Assembly (NCBI RefSeq): GCF_016890225.1
Contig: NZ_JAFELM010000021.1
Location: 116,933 to 180,932, forward strand
Length of the DNA: 64,000 nucleotides
Direction of reading: 5' to 3'
Origin: Bacillus suaedaesalsae
GTDB lineage: Bacteria; Bacillota; Bacilli; Bacillales; SA4
Shown: piece after piece, positions 20,478 to 29,181 of the stretch
Numbering within the stretch: the stretch's first letter is position 1
Layout: each line of letters opens with the position of its first letter
Notes under the pieces: model-generated
What the model was told of the DNA's origin: nothing
Database searches by the model: none
Seen by the model: the letters and a program-made list of their open reading frames with translations, nothing else
Translations under genes and position numbers: made by a program

Positions 20478-21486
20478 TAGGAAGCCGAAAATCCCTAGAA
20501 AGCGAGAGAAAACAGCGACCGAACTTTCGGATGGAGTTTTACAGGGAAATAGGGCAATACTTGCACAAGCTATTACACTAATTGAAAGTAATGCTCCTAG
20601 GCATTTTGAAAAGGCTCAAGAGTTATTAAATCTTATAATACCAAGTAGTGGGAAATCTATTAGAATTGGCATTACTGGTGTTCCTGGTGCTGGTAAAAGT
20701 ACGTTTATTGAAGCGTTTGGCATGTATCTTTGTGAGTTAGGACATAAGGTTGCAGTGTTAGCTGTGGATCCCTCTAGTAGCGTTACTGGAGGGAGCATAT
20801 TAGGTGACAAGACAAGAATGGAACAGCTATCCAGACATCCACATGCATATGTAAGACCATCTCCATCAGCGGGAACACTTGGTGGAGTCGCGAAGAAAAC
20901 GCGAGAAACGATACTGTTATGCGAAGCAGCGGGTTACGATGTTATCATTGTTGAAACAGTTGGTGTCGGACAAAGTGAAGTAGCTGTTAGAAGTATGGTT
21001 GATATATTTCTATTGTTAGCATTAACAGGTGCGGGCGATGAACTACAAGGAATGAAAAAAGGAATTATGGAGCTAACAGACCTTTTACTCATTAATAAGG
21101 CTGATGGTGATAATGAACAAAAAGCATTAAGAGCTAAACAGGAGTTCTCTAGAATTCTACATTTTCTAAGACCCGCAACAAAGGGCTGGTCTTCAAAGGC
21201 ATTAACGTGCTCTGCACTATATCAAATTGGAATTGATACTGTTTGGAACAATATTTTAGAATATGAAAAAGTAACAAAAGAGTCCAATGTGTTTCAAGAA
21301 AGACGTGAGGCACAAATGAAAGATTGGTTTTATACGATGATTGTGGATCGATTACAAACTATGTTTTTTCAACATTCAACGATTAAACAGCAGCTCCCGA
21401 TACTAGAGAGTCAGATTCTATCAGGTAAACTCTCGGCAAGTCTTGCAGTTAATGAGTTATTTGAAGAATATGAACGAGCAAAGTAA
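20470..21486 (+). CDS. meaB: MeaB-type GTPase, methylmalonyl-CoA mutase chaperone
   Basis: MeaB proteins gate cobalamin loading and protect the mutase from inactivation. The 338-residue protein has a Walker [34 protein letters not shown], the switch region [10 protein letters not shown] and the G4-like NKADGDN. The ATG lies eight bases before the mutB stop with only a weak ribosome binding site, so translation probably depends on mutB. It is the last gene of the mutA-mutB-meaB operon. Confidence 0.93.
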   Translation: MTDRKPKIPRKREKTATELSDGVLQGNRAILAQAITLIESNAPRHFEKAQELLNLIIPSSGKSIRIGITGVPGAGKSTFIEAFGMYLCELGHKVAVLAVDPSSSVTGGSILGDKTRMEQLSRHPHAYVRPSPSAGTLGGVAKKTRETILLCEAAGYDVIIVETVGVGQSEVAVRSMVDIFLLLALTGAGDELQGMKKGIMELTDLLLINKADGDNEQKALRAKQEFSRILHFLRPATKGWSSKALTCSALYQIGIDTVWNNILEYEKVTKESNVFQERREAQMKDWFYTMIVDRLQTMFFQHSTIKQQLPILESQILSGKLSASLAVNELFEEYERAK

Positions 21487-21590
21487 AAGTTGGATATACT
21501 AGGGTGTAGAATCGGTGAGCGTGAAGGTTGAATAATAAAGGGTAGAACTGTTAATATGAATTCACAAGCTCTGACTTAGGAGGAAGTAGA

Positions 21591-22028
21591 ATGTCAATGA
21601 ATTTTAATTTTTTTATGAACGATGTTGTTAGCCAGGCACGTGAGGAAATGGTGAATGCGGGTTACCAAGAACTAAAATCACCAGAAGAGGTAGATGAAGC
21701 CCTATCACAAAAAGGAACTACACTTGTAATGGTGAATTCCGTTTGTGGATGTGCAGGTGGTATTGCTCGTCCTGCTGCTCTCCATTCCATTCACTTTGAT
21801 AAGCGCCCTGATCATCTTGTCACGGTTTTTGCTGGACAAGATAAAGACGCAACGGCTAAAGCGCGTGAGTATTTTGAAGGATACCCACCGTCATCACCTT
21901 CATTTGCTTTATTAAAAGATGGTAAGATTGTCACTATGGTAGAAAGACATGAAATTGAAGGACATGATCCAGTTCAAGTTATCAATAAGTTACAACAAGC
22001 ATTTGAACAACATTGTGAAGAAGTTTAA
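21591..22028 (+). CDS. brxB: Bacilliredoxin BrxB (YqiW)
   Basis: Bacilliredoxins remove bacillithiol from mixed disulfides on proteins. The 145-residue protein contains the CGC active site in [15 protein letters not shown] and the conserved [23 protein letters not shown] precedes the ATG. The gene order next to the art genes matches yqiW in B. subtilis. It is not part of the mut operon: 104 bases separate it from meaB. Confidence 0.93.
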   Translation: MSMNFNFFMNDVVSQAREEMVNAGYQELKSPEEVDEALSQKGTTLVMVNSVCGCAGGIARPAALHSIHFDKRPDHLVTVFAGQDKDATAKAREYFEGYPPSSPSFALLKDGKIVTMVERHEIEGHDPVQVINKLQQAFEQHCEEV

Positions 22029-22033
22029 TGATG

Positions 22034-22063
22034 AAAGTCACAGTTTAATCTGTGGCTTTTTCT
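22034..22063 (+). terminator. Terminator of brxB
   Basis: AAAGTCACAG, a 6-base loop, CTGTGGCTTT (one wobble), then a T-rich run. Confidence 0.85.
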
Positions 22064-22181
22064 TTTTCCTATGAGAATGAATATAGGCTAAATCGAATAA
22101 ATTAAATGAATGAGAATAAGAGAGGATGAGTTTATTTTATGAACTATATTCTTCACTTTCAAACTAATAAATAAAAAAGAT

Positions 22182-22199
22182 ATTGCATAATTATACGTA
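22182..22199 (+). promoter_or_regulatory. Candidate ARG box 1 (over the -35)
   Basis: ATTGCATAATTATACGTA keeps most of the ArgR/AhrC pattern TGAATWWWWATTCA. Binding here would block polymerase. Confidence 0.5.
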
Positions 22200-22210
22200 T
22201 GTGTTAAAAT
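22183..22210 (+). promoter_or_regulatory. Sigma-A promoter of the art operon
   Basis: TTGCAT (22183-22188) and TAAAAT (22205-22210) are separated by 16 bases, in an AT-rich gap of 290 bases before artP. The -35 lies inside an ARG box. Confidence 0.65.
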
Positions 22211-22217
22211 ACAATCT

Positions 22218-22235
22218 GTTGAATATAAATGCATG
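22218..22235 (+). promoter_or_regulatory. Candidate ARG box 2 (transcription start region)
   Basis: GTTGAATATAAATGCATG matches the B. subtilis ARG box consensus CATGAATAAAAATKCAAK at about 14 of 18 positions, just downstream of the -10. Confidence 0.6.
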
Positions 22236-22259
22236 ACAAAATAAGTACTTGAAATAATG

Positions 22260-22273
22260 TGTGTATTTATTCA
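22260..22273 (-). promoter_or_regulatory. Candidate ARG box 3 (leader)
   Basis: TGTGTATTTATTCA reads TGAATAAATACACA on the other strand, 12 of 14 matches to TGAATWWWWATTCA. It lies in the artP leader. Confidence 0.45.
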
Positions 22274-22319
22274 TAATATTTATTAAATTATAAAAATAAA
22301 ATATCTAGGGGGAGAAATA

Positions 22320-23078
22320 ATGAAAGCAAAGAAATGGTTACTTGGTTTAATGATGTCGATATTAATAGTTGGTGTTTTAGGAGCATGTGGCAATGGTGAC
22401 GATAAGAAGCTTGTTATGTTAACATCAGCAGATTACCCACCATATGAATCAATGGATACAAATACCAACGAAATTGTTGGTTTTGATGTAGATATTGCAA
22501 AGTATATTACAAAAGAACTTGGGTATGAGCTTGAAATTAAAGATATGGATTTTAATTCTCTTATCACTGCGATGAATGCTGGAAAAGGGGATTTCATCAT
22601 GGCTGGTATGACACCTGATGAAGACCGTAAGAAAAACGCTGATTTTTCTGATATCTACTTTACAGCGAAACACTTAATTGTGACAAAGAAGGATAGTGGA
22701 ATTGAAACAACGGAAGATTTAAAAGACAAAACTGTAGGTGTACAAACTGGTTCAATTCAAGAAGGAGTAGCTGAAACGGTTGCAGAGACAATTGACATCA
22801 AAATTGAAACTAGAAATCGTATACCAGAAATTATTCAAGAGATGTTAGTGGGACGTTTTGATGCAGCCATCATTGAAGACACTGTGGCCGCTGGGCATTT
22901 CAAGAATAACCCGGAACTCACTGGCTTTGAGGTAAAAGAAGTAAGTGAAGCTGGATCTGCTATTGCTTTTGAAAAGGGTAGTGATTTAACAGTGGAATTT
23001 AACCGTGTACTTAATGAGATGAAGGATAATGGCGAATTAGATAAATTAGTAGTGAAATGGTTTGGTGGAGAAGAATAA
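22320..23078 (+). CDS. artP: Arginine ABC transporter, substrate-binding lipoprotein
   Basis: This is an extracytoplasmic binding protein tethered by lipid: the signal peptide ends in the lipobox VLGAC (Cys about residue 22). The 252-residue protein has the polar amino acid binding fold (MLTSADYPPYESMD, GFDVDIAKYI, AGMTPDEDRKKNADFSDIYF). Arginine specificity is inferred from synteny with B. subtilis artPQR (yqiXYZ) and from the ARG boxes upstream. GGGGGAG precedes the ATG. It is the first gene of artPQR. Confidence 0.9.
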   Translation: MKAKKWLLGLMMSILIVGVLGACGNGDDKKLVMLTSADYPPYESMDTNTNEIVGFDVDIAKYITKELGYELEIKDMDFNSLITAMNAGKGDFIMAGMTPDEDRKKNADFSDIYFTAKHLIVTKKDSGIETTEDLKDKTVGVQTGSIQEGVAETVAETIDIKIETRNRIPEIIQEMLVGRFDAAIIEDTVAAGHFKNNPELTGFEVKEVSEAGSAIAFEKGSDLTVEFNRVLNEMKDNGELDKLVVKWFGGEE

Positions 23079-23105
23079 TTACTTTTGAAGGGAGTAGAAA
23101 AGGGC

Positions 23106-23771
23106 ATGAATCTTAATTTCTCTGATAACCTCGTGCCCTATATCCCTTTTATATTACAAGGGTTATGGGTTACACTAGGGGTTGTTATAGTTTCGGCACT
23201 AATTGGTTTTATTCTAGCAATTATTTTAGCATTGTTTAAAATCAGTAGAGTGAAAGCATTACAGTGGTTTGCAGACGCATATACGTCCGTCTTTAGAGGA
23301 ACACCTCTAATATTACAACTTATGATTATTTATTTTGGATTACCACAGTTGCTTGGTGGAGTAGATATCCCACCATATGTTGCAGCTGTTTCTGCATTTG
23401 CATTAAATTCGGGTGCATATATGTCTGAAGTTATCCGGGCAGGGATACAAGCTGTCGATAAAGGACAACGTGAGGCTGCAATGGCATTAGGTGTTCCATA
23501 CAAAAAAATGATGTGGGATATTGTAATGCCACAAGCATTTAAAAATATTCTGCCAGCCTTAATGAATGAATTTATTACACTGACTAAGGAATCAGCTTTA
23601 GTTTCTGTTATTGGAACAATGGATTTGATGAGACGAGCACAAATTATTGGAGGCAAAACGTATGGTTTTTTCGAGCCGTTATTATTTGTAGGTCTGGTTT
23701 ATTATCTCCTCATCATCATCCTAACATTTGTAGGTAAAATGATTGAAAGGAGGTTGAAACAAAGTGATTAA
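23106..23771 (+). CDS. artQ: Arginine ABC transporter, permease
   Basis: This is a His/Glu/Gln/Arg-type amino acid permease of 221 residues with about five membrane segments. The loop [22 protein letters not shown] is the EAA motif that contacts the ATPase (residues shown span its core only). ATG 23106 is preferred over an in-frame TTG at 23085, since GGGAG and AGGG lie between them. It overlaps artR by 8 bases. Confidence 0.88.
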   Translation: MNLNFSDNLVPYIPFILQGLWVTLGVVIVSALIGFILAIILALFKISRVKALQWFADAYTSVFRGTPLILQLMIIYFGLPQLLGGVDIPPYVAAVSAFALNSGAYMSEVIRAGIQAVDKGQREAAMALGVPYKKMMWDIVMPQAFKNILPALMNEFITLTKESALVSVIGTMDLMRRAQIIGGKTYGFFEPLLFVGLVYYLLIIILTFVGKMIERRLKQSD

Positions 23772-24486
23772 AGTACAAAACCTTCATAAATCATTTGGAC
23801 AACTAGAAGTATTAAAGGGGATTTCAACGGAAATTAAACAAGGGGATGTTGTGGCAATTATAGGACCTTCTGGGTCAGGTAAATCAACATTTTTACGTTG
23901 TATGAATTTACTGGAAGAGCCTACAAGTGGCCAAGTTTGGATTGGAAGTGAAGAGGTTACCAATCCAAAAGTAGATATCTTAAATGTTCGACAAAATGTA
24001 GGGATGGTTTTTCAACACTTTCACTTATTCCCACATATGACGGTATTAGAAAATTTAACGTATGCACCAATTAATGTTAAAGGACTTTCTAAGTCAGAGG
24101 CAGAATCTATTGGCCAAGATCTATTGAAGAAGGTTGGCTTATCAGAGAAAGTGAATGAATATCCAACGAAGCTTTCAGGAGGACAGAAGCAACGTGTGGC
24201 AATTGCTCGAGCACTTGCAATGAATCCGAATGTAATGTTATTCGATGAACCAACCTCTGCTCTGGACCCTGAGATGGTAAAGGAAGTATTAGAGGTAATG
24301 AAGTCACTTGCACATACGGGTATGACGATGGCAATCGTAACTCATGAAATGGGCTTTGCTCGTGAAGTGGCTGATCGAGTGTTATTCCTAGATGAAGGAC
24401 AACTTGTAGAAGATGCCCCTCCAAGAGAATTTTTTACGTCGCCAAAGACAAAACGTGCGCAAGATTTTTTAGAAAAAATGCTATAA
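23764..24486 (+). CDS. artR: Arginine ABC transporter, ATP-binding protein
   Basis: The 240-residue ATPase drives the ArtPQ importer. Walker A is [10 protein letters not shown], the Q-loop is [13 protein letters not shown], the signature is [15 protein letters not shown] and Walker B is [14 protein letters not shown], followed by the H-loop THEMGFA. The start is GTG at 23764, nine bases after AAAGGAGGTT and overlapping the end of artQ. Confidence 0.93.
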   Translation: MIKVQNLHKSFGQLEVLKGISTEIKQGDVVAIIGPSGSGKSTFLRCMNLLEEPTSGQVWIGSEEVTNPKVDILNVRQNVGMVFQHFHLFPHMTVLENLTYAPINVKGLSKSEAESIGQDLLKKVGLSEKVNEYPTKLSGGQKQRVAIARALAMNPNVMLFDEPTSALDPEMVKEVLEVMKSLAHTGMTMAIVTHEMGFAREVADRVLFLDEGQLVEDAPPREFFTSPKTKRAQDFLEKML

Positions 24487-24489
24487 TCA

Positions 24490-24524
24490 AAATGGTGATC
24501 CTTTTGGGTCACCATTTTTTATTT
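24490..24524 (+). terminator. Terminator of artPQR
   Basis: AAATGGTGATCC and GGTCACCATTT form a stem with a small internal mismatch, followed by a T run. Confidence 0.85.
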
Positions 24525-24576
24525 GACTAATGAAACCTTTTTCAAGATATCCTAAACAATAGTTAGGAGAGTGTGT

Positions 24577-25530
24577 ATGTTTAAAATTGGATATCGAACG
24601 ATCAAAACAGCTTTAGGTGTATCGATTGCGATTTTTATTGCAGCTATGTTGGAGCTTGAGTATTACACATCTGCAGGTATTATTACCATTCTTTGTATAC
24701 AAGCTACAAAGAAAAAGTCACTGAAGAGTTCGTGGTCTAGATTGTTAGCAAGTACTGTCGCTATTATTTTTTCCTTCATCATTTTCAAAATAATTGGTTA
24801 CACTCCTATCTCTCTAGGAGTTATTTTATTATTTTTCATCCCAACTACGGTGTTCTTACGAATTCAAGAAGGTATTGTAACAAGTAGTGTTATTATATTT
24901 CACTTATATAACAAGAAGTCTTTTACCATTGATTTTCTTTTAAATGAATACGCGATCATTTCAATTGGAATTGGTGTAGCTTTAATCATGAATTTATATA
25001 TGCCTAGTGTAGATAAAGAATTAAAAAAATATCAAAAAGAAATCGAGCGATACTTTGCATTTATATTTAAGGAAATCGCAGTATATCTAAGACAGCAAGA
25101 GTCAAGTTGGGATGGGAAGGAATTAACACTTGCACATGAATCCATTGAAGAGGCAAAAAGTTTAGCAATTAGGGATATTCAAAATCACATAACTCGATAT
25201 GAGAATACATACTATTCATATTTTAAAATTCGTGAACGACAGCTACAAATTATTGAAAGAGTGTTACCGTTAGTAACATCTTTAACACATTCTTGTGAAC
25301 AAGGGGAGATATTGGCCGAATTTGTGGATGACATTAGTAATTCCATCCATCCAGGAAATACTGCAAAACGATTTCTAGACAAAATAGAGGAATTGAAAAC
25401 AGCGTTTCGCCAAATGGAGCTTCCAAAGACGAGAGAAGAGTTTGAAGCACGGGCATCATTACATCAATTTTTTAGGGAAATGGAACAATATTTAATAATT
25501 AAGAGCTATTTTAGACCTAATTATGAATGA
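24577..25530 (+). CDS. yqjA: YqjA-like membrane protein (aromatic acid exporter family)
   Basis: The 317-residue protein has a hydrophobic N-terminal half with about four membrane segments (roughly 10-150) and a soluble, helical C-terminal half rich in Glu and Lys. This layout is typical of the YqjA/ArAE-type family of putative aromatic acid exporters. TTAGGAGAG sets the start at ATG 24577; a GTG at 24571 overlaps it. The position after artPQR matches B. subtilis yqjA. The substrate is unknown. Confidence 0.75.
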   Translation: MFKIGYRTIKTALGVSIAIFIAAMLELEYYTSAGIITILCIQATKKKSLKSSWSRLLASTVAIIFSFIIFKIIGYTPISLGVILLFFIPTTVFLRIQEGIVTSSVIIFHLYNKKSFTIDFLLNEYAIISIGIGVALIMNLYMPSVDKELKKYQKEIERYFAFIFKEIAVYLRQQESSWDGKELTLAHESIEEAKSLAIRDIQNHITRYENTYYSYFKIRERQLQIIERVLPLVTSLTHSCEQGEILAEFVDDISNSIHPGNTAKRFLDKIEELKTAFRQMELPKTREEFEARASLHQFFREMEQYLIIKSYFRPNYE

Positions 25531-25587
25531 TTTGAAATATTAGGCAAAAACTAACCTTACTAGTTAAAGAAATGTGAGGCGAACGTA

Positions 25588-26094
25588 ATGTTAAATTTGA
25601 TCCTTACTATTCTCCTTACGGTATCCCCTATTTGGCCACTTGGACAAAATCCGTTAGTGGGGGACCCTTACTTAATTGTGAATAAACAAACAAACCAACT
25701 TGCTTATATTAACCATGGTGAACTAAAGAGTATTTATGATGTTGCAACTGGCTATACGGATGAGTTAACGCCTGAAGGTGAATTTACGATTGTTGTAAAA
25801 GCTGTGAATCCTTATTATCGTAAGAAAAACATTGAAGGTGGCACTAAAGATAATCCATTAGGTACAAGGTGGATGGGGTTTGATGCAGAAGGGACAGATG
25901 GTAGAATTTATGGAATACACGGCAATAACAATGCTATGTCAATTGGTCATTACGTTACGCAAGGCTGTGTTAGGTTAAGGAATAACGAAATTGAACAACT
26001 TTTTAATGAAATACCATTAGGAACGAAAATCAAAATTACGAATACAGATATGTCATTTATTGAACTCGCTACAATTGCCGGAGCAATCAAATAA
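25588..26094 (+). CDS. L,D-transpeptidase (YkuD domain)
   Basis: L,D-transpeptidases make 3-3 cross-links in peptidoglycan or attach groups to it. The 168-residue protein has an N-terminal hydrophobic export segment (about 1-18), then a YkuD domain that ends in the active site HGNNNAMSIGHYVTQGCVRL, with the catalytic Cys in QGCVRL. There is no LysM domain. GAGGCG lies upstream of the ATG. The position between yqjA and yqjC suggests it corresponds to yqjB, but I do not assign the symbol. Confidence 0.85.
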   Translation: MLNLILTILLTVSPIWPLGQNPLVGDPYLIVNKQTNQLAYINHGELKSIYDVATGYTDELTPEGEFTIVVKAVNPYYRKKNIEGGTKDNPLGTRWMGFDAEGTDGRIYGIHGNNNAMSIGHYVTQGCVRLRNNEIEQLFNEIPLGTKIKITNTDMSFIELATIAGAIK

Positions 26095-26095
26095 A

Positions 26096-26124
26096 AAAGG
26101 CTAAGGAACTCATCCTTGGCCTTT
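26096..26124. terminator. Convergent terminator after the L,D-transpeptidase
   Basis: AAAGGCTAAGG, a 7-base loop and CCTTGGCCTTT, with an A run on the left. It can serve both the transpeptidase gene and the small minus-strand gene. Confidence 0.7.
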
Positions 26125-26126
26125 AC

Positions 26127-26288
26127 CTATAACTCCCTACCCGTTGCCCCTGGTGACTTATCCGTATCGGAATTGTTGTTAAATCCTTTATCGTTAGACT
26201 GTTGCTTATGGGGTCTGTCACTACCTACATATTCAGACTTATGCTCCTGTTGAAGTTTTGTAAATTTATTAAAATCTTGATTCACCAT
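26127..26288 (-). CDS. Small hydrophilic protein of unknown function (53 aa)
   Basis: The gene encodes 53 residues, beginning MVNQDFNKFTKLQQEHKSEY and rich in Asn, Asp, Lys and Gln, with no Cys and no membrane segment. AAGGAGA lies about 10 bases before the ATG and a terminator follows, so it looks like a real gene. The composition resembles small disordered proteins often found in spore formers, but I do not recognise the family. Confidence 0.6.
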   Translation of the reverse strand: MVNQDFNKFTKLQQEHKSEYVGSDRPHKQQSNDKGFNNNSDTDKSPGATGREL

Positions 26289-26367
26289 GAGTTGTTGTCT
26301 CCTTTTTTCTTGTAGTCGTATGTTAGTGTGACCTTAATTCTCTCATTTAACCCAAACTTATACAGCA

Positions 26368-27513
26368 TTACTTACTAAAATAATTTTCTGTATAGTAAGG
26401 CTGTGATTCTTGGTTAAAGGCAACACCTACTCCGAGATATTCATAGTCCTTTTGTAATATATTTTCACGATGTCCCACCGAGTTCATTAACCCTTCATGT
26501 GCAAAAATACTGCTAAACTGACCGTAAGCCAAATTCTCTCCAGCAACATTAAAGACTATATCGTCCTCAAGCATCCGATCAAATGGAGATTCACCTTCTA
26601 AATTAGTATGACTAAAATAATTATTTTGAGCCATGTCTGCACTATGCTTACGTGCTGTTTCTCTAACTGCTTCATCCCATTCTAACACTGGAAGTCCATG
26701 CACGACTCTTGCTGCGTTTGTTAAGTCGAAAAGCTGATACTCAAAGCCTTCCTTTAGTTGATCAGTTCCTTCTGTATAAAAGGACTCTTTAGCTTTTTCT
26801 AAATCCTTACTAACCATTTGGATGGCAGTTACGATATTATCGCGATGTTTATCGTAAAAAATAGTCGTATACGTGTTGTTTAATAAATACACTTCGTAGT
26901 CTCTGTCTTTCTCGAATTGATAGATCATTCTACCTTTATTAATACTGTTTAATGGTTCCCCAAAAGCATCCAACACTTGTTGTCTTGTACTACCATACGT
27001 AATATTTTTTGTGGATGAAATTAAATCTTGATTTGTATATAATCCTGCAACCAAACCGTTTCCTTCATAACCAACCATGACAAAATTTTGATAGTTTTCA
27101 TGGTAGGCGAACCATTCAATGCCGTATTCATTATATGTTGAACGTTTTGGCGCTCCTAATAGTTTTTCAACATGTTCCTTTGTATCACCAACCTGAACAT
27201 TATGAATCGAAAAGTACTGTTCGGTAGGTGTTTCTAATTGTGGCTTCGGGATAGTAGGTGAAGCCTGGTCATTCGTTTTTGTTTCAGGAAGTTCTTCAAG
27301 AGTTGACTGAAGTTGTTCAACTAATAACTGAAGCCCTAACGAAATACGTTCAATTAATTGCGTTATTTCTGGATCCTTCGAAACTATATCAATCTCTGAT
27401 TTGATGGCTTCAATAGCAGAGTCAAAACTTGTATTCTCAAGATGCTTTTCTCCCGTATTCCATAATGCATAAAAGAATATTCCAACAGATATAAAAAGAA
27501 GTAACCTTCTCAT
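26368..27513 (-). CDS. CAP-domain protein with CAP-associated N-terminal region (YlbC-like)
   Basis: The protein has 381 residues from ATG 27513, which has GGAGGG nine bases upstream; the upstream ATG at 27549 lacks one. There is an N-terminal membrane anchor or signal (MRRLLLFISVGIFFYALW), a linker, a CAP-associated region of about 130 residues with two similar units (VGDTKEHVEKLLGAPKRSTY and ITYGSTRQQVLDAFGEPL), and a C-terminal CAP/SCP domain with His and Glu residues in ARKHSADMAQNNYFSHTN, AGENLAYGQ and HRENIL. The overall layout is that of YlbC of B. subtilis. It is expected outside the membrane; the substrate is unknown. Confidence 0.82.
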   Translation of the reverse strand: MRRLLLFISVGIFFYALWNTGEKHLENTSFDSAIEAIKSEIDIVSKDPEITQLIERISLGLQLLVEQLQSTLEELPETKTNDQASPTIPKPQLETPTEQYFSIHNVQVGDTKEHVEKLLGAPKRSTYNEYGIEWFAYHENYQNFVMVGYEGNGLVAGLYTNQDLISSTKNITYGSTRQQVLDAFGEPLNSINKGRMIYQFEKDRDYEVYLLNNTYTTIFYDKHRDNIVTAIQMVSKDLEKAKESFYTEGTDQLKEGFEYQLFDLTNAARVVHGLPVLEWDEAVRETARKHSADMAQNNYFSHTNLEGESPFDRMLEDDIVFNVAGENLAYGQFSSIFAHEGLMNSVGHRENILQKDYEYLGVGVAFNQESQPYYTENYFSK

Positions 27514-27675
27514 AAGCAGAGTCCCTCCCTCCATTACCATTCTATCCAAAATAATTCGAAACGAATCATAGATTTATAAGGTAATTGATTAGTCTTTTTG
27601 GGATATTTTAAAATTACTCTTTAATAATATGCTAACATTATCCATATAGGATAATGGAGAAGAGGTAACAGGAAA

Positions 27676-28431
27676 ATGGGACAAACAAATATCATAGAAG
27701 TGAATAAAAATTGTTGGAATAAAGTGGCTCATCATTTTCATGGTGTGGAGGCGTTACCAGAATATGGACCATTTACAGAAACCGAAGATGAATTACATCT
27801 GTTCGATGAGATAAAAGGAAAGAAAGTACTTGAAATAGGTTGTGGAAGTGGACATTCTTTAAAATATATGTCAGACAGACATGCTAGTGAATTATGGGGG
27901 ATTGACCTTTCACAAAGTCAAATTGAAACTGCTAAATCTACGTTGATTGGATTAAATACTAATCTTATCTGTAGCCCAATGGAAGAAGAATGTGGTATTC
28001 CAAAGGAGTATTTTGATATGGCATTTTCAATCTATGCACTTGGTTGGTCAACAGATTTATCGAAAACCACTACTCTTATTTATTCTTATTTAAAGCAAGG
28101 AGGAAGCTTTATTTTCAGTTGGGAACATCCCTTTTATTCGAGCTTAACTTCGAGAAATGAAGAACTCATACTAAGTAGAGAGTACCAAAAAGAGGATATG
28201 TGGGAAATTCCTTCTTTTAAAGGTGAGTCAGTGCAAGCAATCATTCCAAGAAGAAAACTGAGTACGTTTTTAAATGAGCTAATTCGCGTTGGATTTAAAA
28301 TTGAAAAATTAATCGAGGGAGAAGTATCTTCAAAGTATGATAATGAAATCGGAGAAATTTCAGAGAGATATTATTCTCTATATAAAACTAGACTGGTACC
28401 GTCTACTTTTATTATAAAAGCAAGGAAGTAA
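27676..28431 (+). CDS. SAM-dependent methyltransferase
   Basis: The 251-residue class I methyltransferase has motif I VLEIGCGSGHSLKYM, an acidic motif II (LWGIDLS) and a post-I region FDMAFSIYALGWS. The substrate cannot be read from the sequence. It is a single gene with a hairpin terminator, and upstream lies CCATATAGGATAATGG, a short inverted repeat that could be an operator. Confidence 0.8.
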   Translation: MGQTNIIEVNKNCWNKVAHHFHGVEALPEYGPFTETEDELHLFDEIKGKKVLEIGCGSGHSLKYMSDRHASELWGIDLSQSQIETAKSTLIGLNTNLICSPMEEECGIPKEYFDMAFSIYALGWSTDLSKTTTLIYSYLKQGGSFIFSWEHPFYSSLTSRNEELILSREYQKEDMWEIPSFKGESVQAIIPRRKLSTFLNELIRVGFKIEKLIEGEVSSKYDNEIGEISERYYSLYKTRLVPSTFIIKARK

Positions 28432-28439
28432 GAAAAAAA

Positions 28440-28468
28440 GAACGACTTAAAGTCGTTCTCTTGTTTTT
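28440..28468. terminator. Convergent terminator after the methyltransferase
   Basis: GAACGACTT and AAGTCGTTC with an A run before and TTGTTTTT after. It sits between the methyltransferase and the small minus-strand gene for Prli42. Confidence 0.8.
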
Positions 28469-28474
28469 GCATCT

Positions 28475-28567
28475 TTAAAAAAACATTGCCATACCAGCAA
28501 ATAATGAAGATAGTAAGATTGAAATGATCATTAAATATACAACAAATTTTTGTGTTTTACGGGACAT
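28475..28567 (-). CDS. Stressosome-associated miniprotein Prli42
   Basis: The gene encodes only 30 residues: a basic start MSRKTQKF followed by one membrane helix (VVYLMIISILLSSLFAGMAM). This matches the Prli42 family, first described in Listeria, which tethers the stressosome scaffold RsbR to the membrane. AGGGGGA lies before the ATG and a terminator follows. The length, charge pattern and single helix fit the family very well. Whether a stressosome exists in this organism cannot be seen here. Confidence 0.8.
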   Translation of the reverse strand: MSRKTQKFVVYLMIISILLSSLFAGMAMFF

Positions 28568-28711
28568 CTTTTTTCCCCCTTTTATTTATGGCTCTTATCT
28601 ATTATTCTAATCATTTACGTGAATCAGGACAAGTCATAAAAAGTGGCAGGATATTTCATGGTCTATGCAGAAATAAGAATAGATGTAGGTTAAAAAGTAT
28701 TTTATTATAAT

Positions 28712-28725
28712 TGTATGCGTTTTCT
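28712..28725 (+). promoter_or_regulatory. Candidate cre site upstream of mce-yqjD
   Basis: TGTATGCGTTTTCT matches the cre consensus at 12 of 14 positions and follows directly after TATAAT (28706-28711), a likely -10. CcpA binding here would repress the carboxylase genes. Confidence 0.5.
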
Positions 28726-28766
28726 TTTTTGGACATGCTTAGTTTTTGTTAGGAGGGAATGTTTAT

Positions 28767-29168
28767 ATGATAAAAAAAGTTGATCATATAGGTATTGCAG
28801 TTCGGTCGATAGAAGATTCGTTAGACTTTTATGTATCCACATTAAAGCTTGAATTATTAGGAATTGAAGAAGTAGAGTCAGAAAATGTTCGTGTCGCTTT
28901 TATAAAAGCTGGCGAAACAAAGTTAGAGCTATTACAGCCAACTAGCCCAAATAGTGCGGTTGCTAAATTCATAGAAAAAAAGGGTGAAGGAATTCACCAT
29001 GTTGCTTTAGGTGTTTCATCAATAGAAGAGAGAATACAGGAACTTAAGGAAAATGGGATACAAATGATTAATGAAACATCTAAACCAGGGGCTGGAGGAG
29101 CGCAAATCGCATTCATGCATCCTAAATCAACTGGTGGAGTTTTACTAGAACTTTGTGAAAAGAAATAA
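28767..29168 (+). CDS. mce: Methylmalonyl-CoA epimerase
   Basis: The enzyme converts (S)- to (R)-methylmalonyl-CoA, linking propionyl-CoA carboxylase to the mutase. The 133-residue VOC-fold protein begins MIKKVDHIGIAVRSIEDS with the first metal His, and has GEGIHHVALGV with the second and GGVLLELCE with the metal Glu. AGGAGGG lies eight bases before ATG 28767; an upstream in-frame TTG at 28746 is not needed. The position matches yqjC of B. subtilis. Confidence 0.92.
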   Translation: MIKKVDHIGIAVRSIEDSLDFYVSTLKLELLGIEEVESENVRVAFIKAGETKLELLQPTSPNSAVAKFIEKKGEGIHHVALGVSSIEERIQELKENGIQMINETSKPGAGGAQIAFMHPKSTGGVLLELCEKK

Positions 29169-29181
29169 AGGAGTGTTCATC

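Noticed and set aside
22064-22319. Riboswitch in the artP leader
   Set aside because: The leader is AT-rich without stable stems or a conserved aptamer pattern; the ARG boxes explain regulation better.
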